Source of the DNA: Avena insularis
Taxonomy: Eukaryota; Streptophyta; Magnoliopsida; Poales; Poaceae
Assembly (NCBI GenBank): GCA_023614405.1
Contig: CM042686.1
Location: forward strand, 352,850,329 to 352,914,328
Length of the DNA: 64,000 nucleotides
Direction: 5' to 3'
Shown here: positions 27,605-40,547 of the stretch, in pieces
Numbering within the stretch: position 1 is the stretch's first letter
How the letters are laid out: every line of letters begins with the position of its first letter
The notes under the pieces: generated by a model
What the model saw: the letters and a program-made list of their open reading frames with translations, nothing else
What the model was told of the DNA's origin: nothing
Databases searched by the model: none
Made by a program: the position numbers and the translations under genes

Positions 27605-30600
27605 ATGTGTGCTTTTTTACTAACAACAACTGGGGTCACTGCATGTGTGTTCTCTTCAGAGACCACACATGGATCCACCAGTGTCATTGCATGTGTGTTC
27701 TTTTCAAAATCCACCTATGGATCCAGCAGTGTCATTGCATGTGTGCTCTTTTTACAATCCACCTATGGATCCACCAGTGTCATTGCATGTGTGTTCTTTT
27801 TACTAACAACAACTGGAGTCATTTCGTGTGTGTTCTTTTCACATACCACATATGGATCCACCAGTGTCATCGAAATGTGGGTACTCTTTTCACAATCCAC
27901 CTATGGGTCCACCAGTGTCATTGCATGTGTGTTCTTTTTACTAACAACAACTGGAGTCATTTCATGTGTGTTCTTTTTACATACCACATATGGATCCACC
28001 AGTGTCATTGAAATGTGGGTACTCTTTTCACAATCCACCTATGGATCCACCAGTGTCATTGCATGTGTGTTCTTTTTACTAACAACCACTAGAGTCATTT
28101 CATGTGTGTTCTTTTCACATACCACATATGGATCCACCAATGTCATTGCATCTGCGCTCTTTTCACAATCCACCTATGGATCTAGAAGTGTCATTGCATG
28201 TGTGCTCCTTTTACTAACAACAACCGTAGTCGCATGTGTGTTCTCTTCACATACCACATATGGATCCACCGATGTCATTGAAATGTGTGTTCTTTTCACA
28301 TACCACATATGGATCCACCAGGGTCATTGCATGTGTGCTTTTTTTTAGTAACAACAATTGGGGTCTTGCATGTGTGTTCTCTTCAGAGACCACACATGGA
28401 TCCACCAGTGTCATTGCATGTGTGTTCTTTTTACTAACAACAACCAGAGTCATTTCATGTGTGTTCTTTTCCCAATCCACCTATGGATCCAGCAGTGTCA
28501 TCGCATGTGTGCTAATTTTACTAACAACAACCAGAGTCATTGCATGTGTGTTCACTTCAGAGACCACACATGGATCCACCAGTGTCATTGCATGTGTGTT
28601 CGTTTTACTAACAACAACCAGAGTCATTGCATGTGTGTTCTCTTCACAATCCACCTATGGATCCACCAGTGTCATTGCATGTGTGTTCTTTTTACTAACA
28701 ACAACTGGAGTCATTTCATGTGTGTTCTTTTCACATACCACATATGGATCCACCAGTGTCATTGAAATGTGTGCTCTTTTCACAATCCACCTATGGATCC
28801 ACCAGTGTCATTGCATGTGTGTTCGTTTTACTAACAACAACTGGAATCATTGCATGTGTGTTCTGTTCACATACCACATATGGATCCACCGGTGTCATTG
28901 AAATGAGTGTTCTCTTACAAGACCACACATGGATCCACCAGTGCCATTGCATGTGTGTTCTTTTTACTAACAACAACCAGAGTCATTGCATGTGTGTTCT
29001 TTTCACCCACCACATATGGATCCACCAGTGTCACTGCATGTGTGTTCTTTTAATAATCCACCTATGGATCCACCGTGTCATTGCATGTGTGTTCTTTTTA
29101 CTAACAACAGCTGGACTCATTGCATGTGTGTTCTTTTCACATACCACATATGGATCCACCAATGTCATTGCATGTGTGCTCTTTTAAAAATCCACCTATG
29201 GATCCACCAAAGGTCATTGCATGTGTGTTCTTTTCTCAATCCACCTATGGATCCACCAGTGTCATTGAAATGTGTGTTCTCTTCAGAGACCACACATGGA
29301 TCCACTAGTGTCATTGCATGTGTGCTTTTTTACTAACAACAACTGGGGTCACTTCATGTGTGTTCTCTTTAGAGACCACACATGGATCCACCAGTGTCAT
29401 TGCATGTGTGTTCTTTTCACAATCCACCTATGGATCCAGCAGTGTCATTGCATGTGTGCTCTTTTTACAATCCACCTATGGATCCACCAGTGTCATTGTC
29501 ATTGCATGTGTTCTTTTTACTAACAACAACTGGAGTCATTTCATGTGTGTTCTTTTCACATACCACATATGGATCCAGCAGTGTCATTGAAATGTGGGTA
29601 CTCTTTTCACAATCCACCTATGGATCCACCAGTGTCATTGCATGTGTGTTCTTTTTACTAACAACAACTGGAGTCATTTCATGTGTGTTCTTTTCACATA
29701 CCACATATGGATCCACCAGTGTCATTGAAATGTGGGTACTCTTTTCACAATCCACCTATGGATCCACCAGTGTCATTGCATGTGTGTTCTTTTTACTAAC
29801 AACCACTAGAGTCATTTCATGTGTGTTCTTTTCACATACCACATATGGATCCACCAATGTCATTGCATCTGCGCTCTTTTCACAATCCACCTATGGATCT
29901 AGAAGTGTCATTGCATGTGTGCTCCTTTTACTAACAACAACCAGAGTCGTTGCATGTGTGTTCTCTTCACATACCACATATGAATCCACCGATGTCATTG
30001 AAATGTGTGTTCTTTTCACATACCACATATGGATCCACCAGTGTCATTGCATGTGTGATTTTTTTTAGTAACAACAATTGGGGTCTTGCATGTGTGTTCT
30101 CTTCAGAGACCACACATGGATCCACCAGTGTCTTTGCATGTGTGTTCTTTTTACTAACAACAACCAGAGTCATTTCATGTGTGTTCTTTTCACAATCAAC
30201 CTATGGATCCAGCAGTGTCATCGCATGTGTGCTAATTTTACTAACAACAACCAGAGTCATTGCATGTGTGTTCACTTCAGAGACCACACATGGATCCACC
30301 AGTGTCATTGCATGTGTGTTCTTTTTACTAACAACAACCAGAGTCATTGCATGTGTGTTCTCTTCACAATCCACCTATGGATCCACCAGTGTCATTGCAT
30401 GTGTGTTCTTTTTACTAACAACAACTGGAGTCATTTCATGTGTGTTCTTTTCACATACCACATATGGATCCACCAGTGTCATTGAAATGTGTGCTCTTTT
30501 CACAATCCACCTATGGATCCACCAGTGTCATTGCATGTGTGTTCGTTTTACTAACAACGACTGGAATCATTGCATGTGCGTTCTGTTCACATACCACATA

Positions 30601-32730
30601 TGGATCCACCGGTGTCATTGAAATGAGTGTTCTCTTACAAGACCACACATGGATCCACAAGTGCCATTGCATGTGTGTTCTTTTTACTAACAACAACCAG
30701 AGTCATTGCATGTGTGTTCTTTTCACCCACCACATATGGATCCACTAGTGTCACTGCATGTGTGTTCTTTTAACAATCCACCTATGGATCCACCGTGTCA
30801 TTGCATGTGTGTTCTTTTTACTAACAACAGCTGGACTCATTGCATGTGTGTTCTTTTCACATACCACATATGGATCCACCAATGTCATTGCATGTGTGCT
30901 CTTTTCACAATCCACCTATGGATCCACCAGTGTCATTGCATGTGTGTTCTTTTCTCAATCCACCTATGGATCCACCAGTGTCATTGAAATGTGTGTTCTC
31001 TTCAGAGACCACACATGGATCCACTAGTGTCATTGCATGTGTGCTTTTTTACTAACAACAACTGGGGTCACTTCATGTGTGTTCTCTTCAGAGACCACAC
31101 ATGGATCCACCAGTGTCATTGCATGTGTGTTCTTTTCACAATCCACCTATGGATCCAGCAGTGTCATTGCATGTGTGCTCTTTTTACAATCCACCTATGG
31201 ATCCACCAGTGTCATTGCATGTGTGTTCTTTTTACTAACAACAACTGGAGTCATTTCATGTGTGTTCTTTTCACATACCACATATGGATCCAGCAGTGTC
31301 ATTGAAATGTGGGTACTCTTTTCACAATCCACCTATGGATCCACCAGTGTCATTGCATGTGTGTTCTTTTTACTAACAACAACTGGAGTCATTTCATGTG
31401 TGTTCTTTTCACATACCACATATGGATCCACCAGTGTCATTGAAATGTGGGTACTCTTTTCACAATCCACCTATGGACCCACAAGTGTCATTGCATGTGT
31501 GTTCTTTTTACTAACAACAACTAGAGTCATTTCATGTGTATTCTTTTCCACATACCACATATGGATCCACCAATGTCATTGCATGTGCGCTCTTTTCACA
31601 ATCCACCTATGGATCCAGAAGTGTCATTGCATGTGTGCTCCTTTTACTAACAACAACCAGAGTCGTTGCATGTGTGTTCTCTTCACATACCACATATGGA
31701 TCCACCGATGTCATTGAAATGTGTGTTCTTTTCACATACCACATATGGATCCACCAGTGTCATTGCATGTGTGCTTTTTTTAGTAACAACAATTGGGGTC
31801 TTGCATGTGTGTTCTCTTCAGAGACCACACATGGATCCACCAGTGTCATTGCATGTGTGTTCTTTTCACAATCCACCTATAGATCCAGCAGTGTCATCGC
31901 ATGTGTGCTAATTTTACTAACAACAACCAGAGTCATTGCATGTGTGTTCACTTCAGAGACCACACATGGATCCACCAGTGTCATTGCATGTGTTTTCTTT
32001 TTACTAACAACAACCAGAGTCATTGCATGTGTGTTCTCTTCACAATCCACCTATGGATCCACCAGTGTCATTGCATGTGTGTTCTTTTTACTAACAACAA
32101 CTGGAGTCATTTCATGTGTGTTCGTTTCACATACCACATATGGATCCACCAGTGTCATTGAAATGTGTGCTCTTTTCACAATCCACCTATGGATCCACCA
32201 GTGTCATTGCATGTGTGTTCGTTAAACTAACAACAACTGGAATCATTGCATGTGTGTTCTGTTCACATACCACATATGGATCCACCGGTGTCATTGAAAT
32301 GAGTGTTCTCTTACAAGACCACACATGGATCCACCAGTGCCATTGCATGTGTGTTCTTTTTACTAACAACAACCAGAGTCATTGCATGTGTGTTCTTTTC
32401 ACCCACCACATATTGATCCACCAGTGTCACTGCATGTGTATTCTTTTAACAATCCACCTATGGATCCACCGTGTCATTGCATGTGTGTTCTTTTTACTAA
32501 CAACAGCTGGGCTCATTGCATGTGTGTTCTTTTCACATACCACATATGGATCCACCAATGTCATTGCATGTGTGCTCTTTTCACAATCCACCTATGGATC
32601 CACCAGTGTCATTGCATGCGTGTTCTTTTCTCAATCCACCTATGGATCCACCAGTGTCATTGAAATGTGTGTTCTCTTTAGAGACCACACATGGATCCAC
32701 TAGTGTCATTGCATGTGTGCTTTCTTACTA
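27605..32730 (+). repeat. Higher-order repeat block 5: about 1.72-kb unit, three copies
   Basis: The start of the unit recurs at 27605, 29318 and 31037 (offsets 1713 and 1719), and the TGCG landmark at 28154, 29871, 31587 and 33261 (1717, 1716 and 1674). Shared markers include CTCTTACAAGACC near 28912, 30632 and 32310, and GTTCGTTTTACTAAC or GTTCGTTAAACTAAC. Copy-specific changes include a 6-bp duplication at 29492-29503 and the odd CCACCAAAGGTCATTGC near 29207. Confidence 0.9.
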
Positions 32731-33475
32731 ACAACAACTGGGGTCACTGCATGTGTGTTCTCTTCAGAGACCACACATGGATCCACCAGTGTCATTGCAT
32801 GTGTGTTTTTTCACAATCCACCTATGGATCCAGCAGTGTCATTGCATGTGTGCTCTTTTTACAATCCACCTATAGATCCACCAGTGTAATTGCATGTGTG
32901 TTCTTTTTACTAACAACAACTGGAGTCATTTCATGTGTGTTCTTTTCACATACCACATATGGATCCACCAGTGTCATTGAAATGTGGGTACTCTTTTCAC
33001 AATCCACCTATGGATCCACCAGTGTCATTGCATGTGTGTTCTTTTTAATAACAACAACTGGAGTCATTTCATGTGTGTTCTTTTCACATACCACACATGG
33101 ATCCACCAGTGTCATTGAAATGTGGGTACTCTTTTCACAATCCACCTATGGATCCACCAGTGTCATTGCATGTGTGTTCTTTTTACTAACAACAACTAGA
33201 GTCATTTCATGTGTGTTCTTTTCACATACCACATATGGATCCACCAATGTCATTGCATGTGCGCTCTTTTCACAATCCACCTATGGATCCATAAGTGTCA
33301 TTGCATGTGTGCTCCTTTTACTAACAACCACCAGAGTCGTTGCATGTGTGTTCTCTTCACATACCACATATGGATCCACCGATGTCATTGAAATGTGTGT
33401 TCTTTTCACATACCACATATGGATCCACCAGTGTCATTGCATGTGTGTTCTTTTCACTAACAACAACCAGAGTCA

Positions 33476-36400
33476 TTGCATGTGTGTTCCTTTCACCCAC
33501 CACATATGGATCCACCAGTGTCACTGCATGTGTGTTCTTTTAACAATCCACCTATGGATCCACCGTGTCATTGCATGTGTGTTCTTTTTACTAACAACAA
33601 CTGGACTCATTGCATGTGTGTTCTTTTCACATACCACATATGGATCCACCTGTGTCATTGCATGTGTGCTCTTTTCACAATCCACCTATGGATCCACCAG
33701 TGTCATTGCATGTGTGTTCTTTTCACAATCCACCTATGGATCCACCAGTGTCATTGAAATGTGTGTTCTCTTCAGAGACCACACATGGATCCACTAGTGT
33801 CATTGCATGTGTGTTCTTTTCACAATCCACCTATGGATCCAGCAGTGTCATTGCATGTGTGCTCTTTTTACTAACAACAACCAGAGTCATTGCATGTGTG
33901 TTCTCCTCAGAGACCACACATGGATCCACCAGTGTCATTGCATGTGTGTTGCTTTTACTAACAACAACCAGAATCACTGCATGTGTGTTCTTTTGACACA
34001 CCACATATGGATCCACCAGTGTCATTGCATGTGTGTTCTTTTTACTAACAACAACTGGAGTCATTTCATGACTATTCTTTTCACATACCACAGATGGATC
34101 CACCAGTGTCATTGAAATGTGTGTTCTCTTCAGAGACCACACATGGAACTACCAGTGTCATTGCATGTGTGTTCTTTTTACTAACAACAACCAGAGTCAT
34201 TGCATCTGTGTTCTTTTCACACACCACATATGGATCCACCATTGTCATTGCATGTGTGTTCTTTTCACTAACAACAACTGGAGTCATTTCATGACTGTTC
34301 TTTTCACATATCATAGATGGATTCACCTATGTCATTGAAATGTGTGTTCTCGTCAGAGACCACACATGGATCCACCAGTGTCATTGCATGTGTGTTCTTT
34401 TTACTAACAACAACCAGAGTCATTGCATGTGTGTTCTTTTCACATACCACATATGGATCCACCGGTGTCATTGAAATGTGTGTTCTCTTGAGAGACCACA
34501 CATGGATCCACCAGTGTCATTGCATGTGTGTTCTTTTTACTAACCACAACCAGAGTCATTGCATGTGTGTTCTTTTCACACACCACATATGGATCCACCA
34601 GTGTCATTGCATGTGCGTTATTTTCACAATCCACCTATGGATCCACCAGTGTCATTGCATGTGTGTTATTTTTACTAACAACTACTGGAGTCATTGCATG
34701 CGTGTTCTTTTCACATACCACATATGGATCCACCAGTGTCATTGCATGTGTGCTCTTTTCACAATCCACCTATGGATCCACCATTGTCATTGCATGTGTG
34801 TTCTTTTCACTAACAACAATTGGAGTCATTGCATGTGTGTTCTTTTTACACGCCACATATGGATCCACCAGTGTTATTGCATGTGTGTTATTTTCACAAT
34901 CCACCTATGGATCCACCAGTTTCATTGCATGTGTGTTCTTTTTACTAACAACAACTAGAGTCATTTCATGTGTGTTCTTTTCACATACCACATATAGATC
35001 CACCAGTGTCATTGCATGTGTGCTCTTTTCACAATCCACCTATGGATCCAGAAGTGTCATTGCATGTGTGCTCTTTTTACTAACAACAACCAGAGTCGTT
35101 CCATGTGTGTTCTCTTCACATACCACATAAGGATCCACCGGTGTCATTGAAATGTGTGTTCTTTTCACATGCCACATATGGATCCAGCAGTGTCATTGCA
35201 TATGTGCTTTTTTGACTAACAACAACTAGGGTCTTCCATGTGTGTTCTCTTCAGAGACCACACATGGATCCACCAATGTCATTGCGTGTGTGTTGTTTTC
35301 ACATTCCACCTATGGATCCAGCAGTGTCATTGCATGTGTGCTCTTTTTACTAAGAACAACCAGAGTCATTGCATGTGTGCTTTTTTACTAACAAGAATTG
35401 GGGTCACTGCATGTGTGTTCTGTTCAGAGACCACACATGGATCCACCAGTGTCATTGCATGTGTTTTCTTTTCACAATCCACCTATGGATCCAGCAGTGT
35501 CATTGCATGTGTGCTCTTTTTACAATCCACCTATGGATCCACCAGTATCATTGCATGTGTGTTCTTTTTACTAAACACAACTGGAGTCATTTCATGTGTG
35601 TTCTTTTCACATACCACATATGGATCCACCAGTGTCATTGAAATGTGTGCTCTTTTCACAATCCACCTATGGATCCACCTGTGTCATTGCATGTGTGTTC
35701 TTTTTACTAACAACAACTAGAGTCATTTCATGTGTGTTCTTTTCACATACCACATATGGATCCACCAATGTCATTGCATGTGCGCTCTTTTCACAATCCA
35801 CCTATGGATCCAGAAGTGCCATTGCATGTGTGCTCCTTTGACTAACAACAACCAGAGTCGTTGCATGTGTGTTCTCTTCACATACCACATATGGATCCAC
35901 CAGTGTCATTGAAATGTGGGTACTCTTTTCACAATCCACCTATGGATCCACCAGTGTCATTGCATGTGTGTTCTTTTTACTAACAACAACTGGAGTCATT
36001 TCATGTGTGTTCTTTTCACATACCACATATGGATCCACCAGTGTCATTGAAATGTGGGTACTCTTTTCACAATCCACCTATGGATCCACCAGTGTCATTG
36101 CATGTGTGCTCTTTTCACAATCCACCTATGGATCCACCATTGTCATTGCATGTGTGTTCTTTTCACTAACAACAATTGGAGTCATTGTATGTGTGTTCTT
36201 TTACACCACATATGGATCCACCAGTGTCATTGCATGTGTGTTCTTTTCACAATCCACCTATGGATCCACCAGTTTCATTGCATGTGTGTTCTTTTGACTA
36301 ACAACAACTAGAGTCATTTCATGTGTGTTCTTTTCACATACCACATATAGATCCACCAGTGTCATTGCATGTGTGCTCTTTTCACAATCCACCTATGGAT

Positions 36401-37440
36401 CCATAAGTGTCATTGCATGTGTGCTCTTTTTACTAACAACAACCAGAGTCGTTCCATGTGTGTTCTCTTCACATACCACATAAGGATCCACCGGTGTCAT
36501 TGAAATGTGTGTTCTTTTCACATGCCACATATGGATCCACCAGTGTCATTGCATATGTGCTTTTTTTACTAACAACAACTAGGGTCTTCCATGTGTGTTC
36601 TCTTCAGAGACCACACATGGATCCACCAATGTCATTGCGTGTGTGTTGTTTTCACAATCCACCTATGGATCCAGCAGTGTCATTGCATGTGTGCTCTTTT
36701 TACTAAGAACAACCAGAGTCATTGCATGTGTGTTCTTTTCACATACTACCTATGGATCTACTAGTGTCATTGCATGTGTGCTTTTTTACTAACAAGAACT
36801 GGGGTCACTGCATGTGTGTTCTGTTCAGAGACCACACATGGATCCACCAGTGTCATTGCATGTGTGTTCTTTTCACAATCCACCTATTGATCCAGCAGTG
36901 TCATTGCATGTGTGCTCTTTTTACAATCCACCTATGGATCCACCAGTATCATTGCATGTGTGTTCTTTTTACTAACCACAACTGGAGTCATTTCATGTGT
37001 GTTCTTTTCACATACCACATATGGATCCACCAGTGTCATTGAAATGTGTGCTCTTTTCACAATCCACCTATGGATCCACCTGTGTCATTGCATGTGTGTT
37101 CTTTTTACTAACAACAACTAGAGTCATTTCATGTGTGTTCTTTTCACATACCACATATGGATCCACCAATGTCATTGCATGTGCGCTCTTTTCACAATCC
37201 ACCTATGGATCCAGAAGTGCCATTGCATGTGTGCTCCTTTTACTAACAACAACCAGAGTCGTTGCATGTGTGTTCTCTTCACATACCACATATGGATCCA
37301 CCAGTGTCATTGAAATGTGGGTACTCTTTTCACAATCCACCTATGGATCCACCAGTGTCATTGCATGTGTGTTCTTTTTACTAACAACAACTGGAGTCAT
37401 TTCATGTGTGTTCTTTTCACATACCACATATGGATCCACC
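33476..37440 (+). repeat. Large satellite segment duplicated at 40548-44555, copy 1
   Basis: Landmarks from here reappear about 7.1 kb downstream at a nearly constant offset: 33476 to 40548, 33610 to 40682 and 34117 to 41189 (7072), then 36458 to 43573 and 36997 to 44112 (7115). Shared rarities include GACCACACATGGAACTACCAG (about 34133 and 41205), TGTTGCTTTTACTAAC, and CATACCACATAAGGATCC with an altered spacer. Nested inside is a 1.40-kb direct repeat (TGCG landmark at about 35782 and 37183). Confidence 0.9.
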
Positions 37441-37543
37441 AGTTTCATTGAAATGTGGGTACTCTTTTCACAATCCACCTATGGATCCACCAGTGTCATT
37501 GCATGTGTGTTCTTTTTACTAACAACAACTGGAGTCATTTCAT

Positions 37544-40500
37544 GTGTGTTCTTTTCACATACCACATATGGATCCACCAGTGTCATTGAAATGTGTGCTC
37601 TTTTCACAATCCACCTATGGATCCACCAGTGTTATTGCATGTGTGTTCGTTTTACTAACAACAACTGGAATCATTGCATGTGTGTTCTGTTCACATACCA
37701 CATATGGATCCACCGGTGTCATTGAAATGAGTGTTCTCTTCAAAGACCACACATGGATCCACCAGTGCCATTGCATGTGTGTTCTTTTTACTAACAACAA
37801 CCAGAGTCATTGCATGTGTGTTCTTTTCACCCACCATATATGGATCCACCAGTGTCACACCTATGGATCCACCGTGTCATTGCATGTGTGTTCTTTTTAC
37901 TAACAACAGCTGGACTCATTGCATGTGTGTTATTTTCACATACCACATATGGATCCACCAGTGTCATTGCATGTGTGCTCTTTTCACAATCCACCTATGG
38001 ATCCACTAGTGTCATTGCATGTGTGTTCTTTTCTCAATCCACCTATGGATCCACCAGTGTCATTGAAATGTGTGTTCTCTTCAGAGACCACACATGGATC
38101 CACTAGTGTCATTGCATGTGTGCTTTTTTACTAACAACAACTGGGGTCACTGCATGTGTGTTCTCTTCAGAGACCACACATGGATCCACCAGTGTCATTG
38201 CATGTGTGTTCTTTTCACAATCCACCTATGGATCCAGCAGTGTCATTGCATGTGTGCTCTTTTTACAATCCACCTATGGATCCACCAGTGTCATTGCATG
38301 TGTGTTCTTTTTACTAACAACAACTGGAGTCATTTCATGTGTGTTCTTTTCACATACCACATATGGATCCACCAGTGTCATTGAAATGTGGGTACTCTTT
38401 TCACAATCCACCTATGGATCCACCAGTGTCATTGCATGTGTGTTCTTTTTACTAACAACAACTGGAGTCATTTCATGTGTGTTCTTTTCACATACCACAT
38501 ATGGATCCACCAGTGTCATTGAAATGTGGGTACTCTTTTCACAATCCACCTATGGATCCAGCAGTGTCATTGCATGTGTGTTCTTTTTACTAACAACAAC
38601 TAGAGTCATTTCATGTGTTTTCTTTTCACATACCACATATGGATCCACCAATGTCATTGCATGTGCACTCTTTTCACAATCCACCTATGGATCCAGAAGT
38701 GTCATTGCATGTGTGCTCCTGTTACTAACAACAACCAGAGTCGTTGCATGTGTGTTCTCTTCACATACCACATATGGATCCACCGATGTCATTGAAATGT
38801 GTGTTCTTTTCACATACCACATATGGATCCACCAGTGTCATTGCATGTGTGCTTTTTTTTAGTAACAACAATTAGGGTCTTGCATGTGTGTTCTCTTCAG
38901 AGACCACACATGGATCCACCAGTGTCATTGCATGTGTGTTCTTTTCACAATCCACCTATGGATCCAGCAGTGTCATCGCATGTGTGCTAATTTTACTAAC
39001 AACAACCAGAGTGATTGCATGTGTGTTCTTTCAGACCACATGGATCCACCAGTGTCATTGCATGTGTGTTCTTTTTACTAACAACAACCAGAGTCATTGC
39101 ATGTGTGTTCTCTTCACAATCCACCTATGGATCCACCAGTGTCATTGCATGTGTGTTCTTTTTACTAACAACAACTGGAGTCATTTCATGTGTGTTCTTT
39201 TCACATACCACATATGGATCCACCAGTGTCATTTCAATGTGTGCTCTTTTCACAATCCACCTATGGATCCACCAGTGTCATTGCATGTGTGTTCGTTTTA
39301 CTAACAACAACTGGAATCATTGCATGTGTGTTCTGTTCACATACCACATATGGATCCACCGGTGTCATTGAAATGAGTGTTCTCTTACAAGACCACACAT
39401 GGATCCAGAAGTGTCATTGCATGTGTGTTCTTTTTACTAACAACAACCAGAGTCATTGCATGTGTGTTCTTTTCACCCACCACATATGGATCCACCAGTG
39501 TCACTGCATGTGTGTTCTTTTAACAATCCACCTATGGATCCACCGTGTCATTGCATGTGTGTTCTTTTTACTAACAACAGCTGGACTCATCGCATGTGTG
39601 TTCTTTTCACATACCACATATGGATCCACCAATCTCATTGCATGTGTGCTCTTTTCACAATCCACCTATGGATCCACCAGTGTCATTGCATGTGTGTTCT
39701 TTTCTCAATCCACCTATGGATCCGCCAGTGTCATTGAAATGTGTTCTTCTTGAGACCACACATGGATCCACTAGTGTCATTGCATGTGTGCTTTTTTACT
39801 AACAACAACTGGGGTCACTGCATGTGTGTTCTCTTCAGAGACCACACATGGATCCACCAGTGTCATTGCATGTGTGTTCTTTTCACAATCCACCGACGGA
39901 TCCAGAAGTGTCATTGCATGTGTGCTCTTTTTACAATCCACCTATGGATCCACCAGTGTCATTGCATGTGTGTTCTTTTTACTAACAACAACTGGAGTCA
40001 TTTCATGTGTGTTCTTTTCACATACCACATATGGATCCACCAGTGTCATTGAAATGTGGGTACTCTTTTCACAATCCACCTATGGATCCACCAGTATCAT
40101 TGCATGTGTGTTCTTTTTACTCACAACAACTGGAGTCATTTCATGTGTGTTCTTTTCACATACCACATATGGATCCACCAGTTTCATTGAAATGTGGGTA
40201 CTCTTTTCACAATCCACCTATGGATCCACCAGTGTCATTGCATGTGTGTTCTTTTTACTAACAACAACTGGAGTCATTTCATGTGTGTTCTTTCACATAC
40301 CACATATGGATCCACCAGTGTCATTGAAATGTGTGCTCTTTTCACAATCCACCTATGGATCCACCAGTGTCATTGCATGTGTGTTCGTTTTACTAACAAC
40401 AACTGGAATCATTGCAGGTGTGTTCTTTTCACATACCACATATGGATCCACCGGTGTCATTGAAATGAGTGTTCTTTTCAAAGACCACACATGGATCCAC

Positions 40501-40547
40501 CAGTGCCATTGCATGTGGGTTCTTTTCACTAACAACAACCAGAGTCA
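37544..40547 (+). repeat. Satellite block between the 7.1-kb copies (about 1.65-1.67 kb period)
   Basis: Related positions recur at 37544 and 39190 (1646 bp) and at 38116 and 39784 (1668 bp). The block is closest to block 5 (27605-32730), sharing the CTCTTACAAGACC and GTTCGTTTTACTAAC markers. Two deletions stand out. Near 37852-37862 GTGTCACACCTATGG fuses two spacers with loss of a core. Near 39026-39045 the spacer is shortened to TGTTCTTTCAGACCACATGG. Confidence 0.82.
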
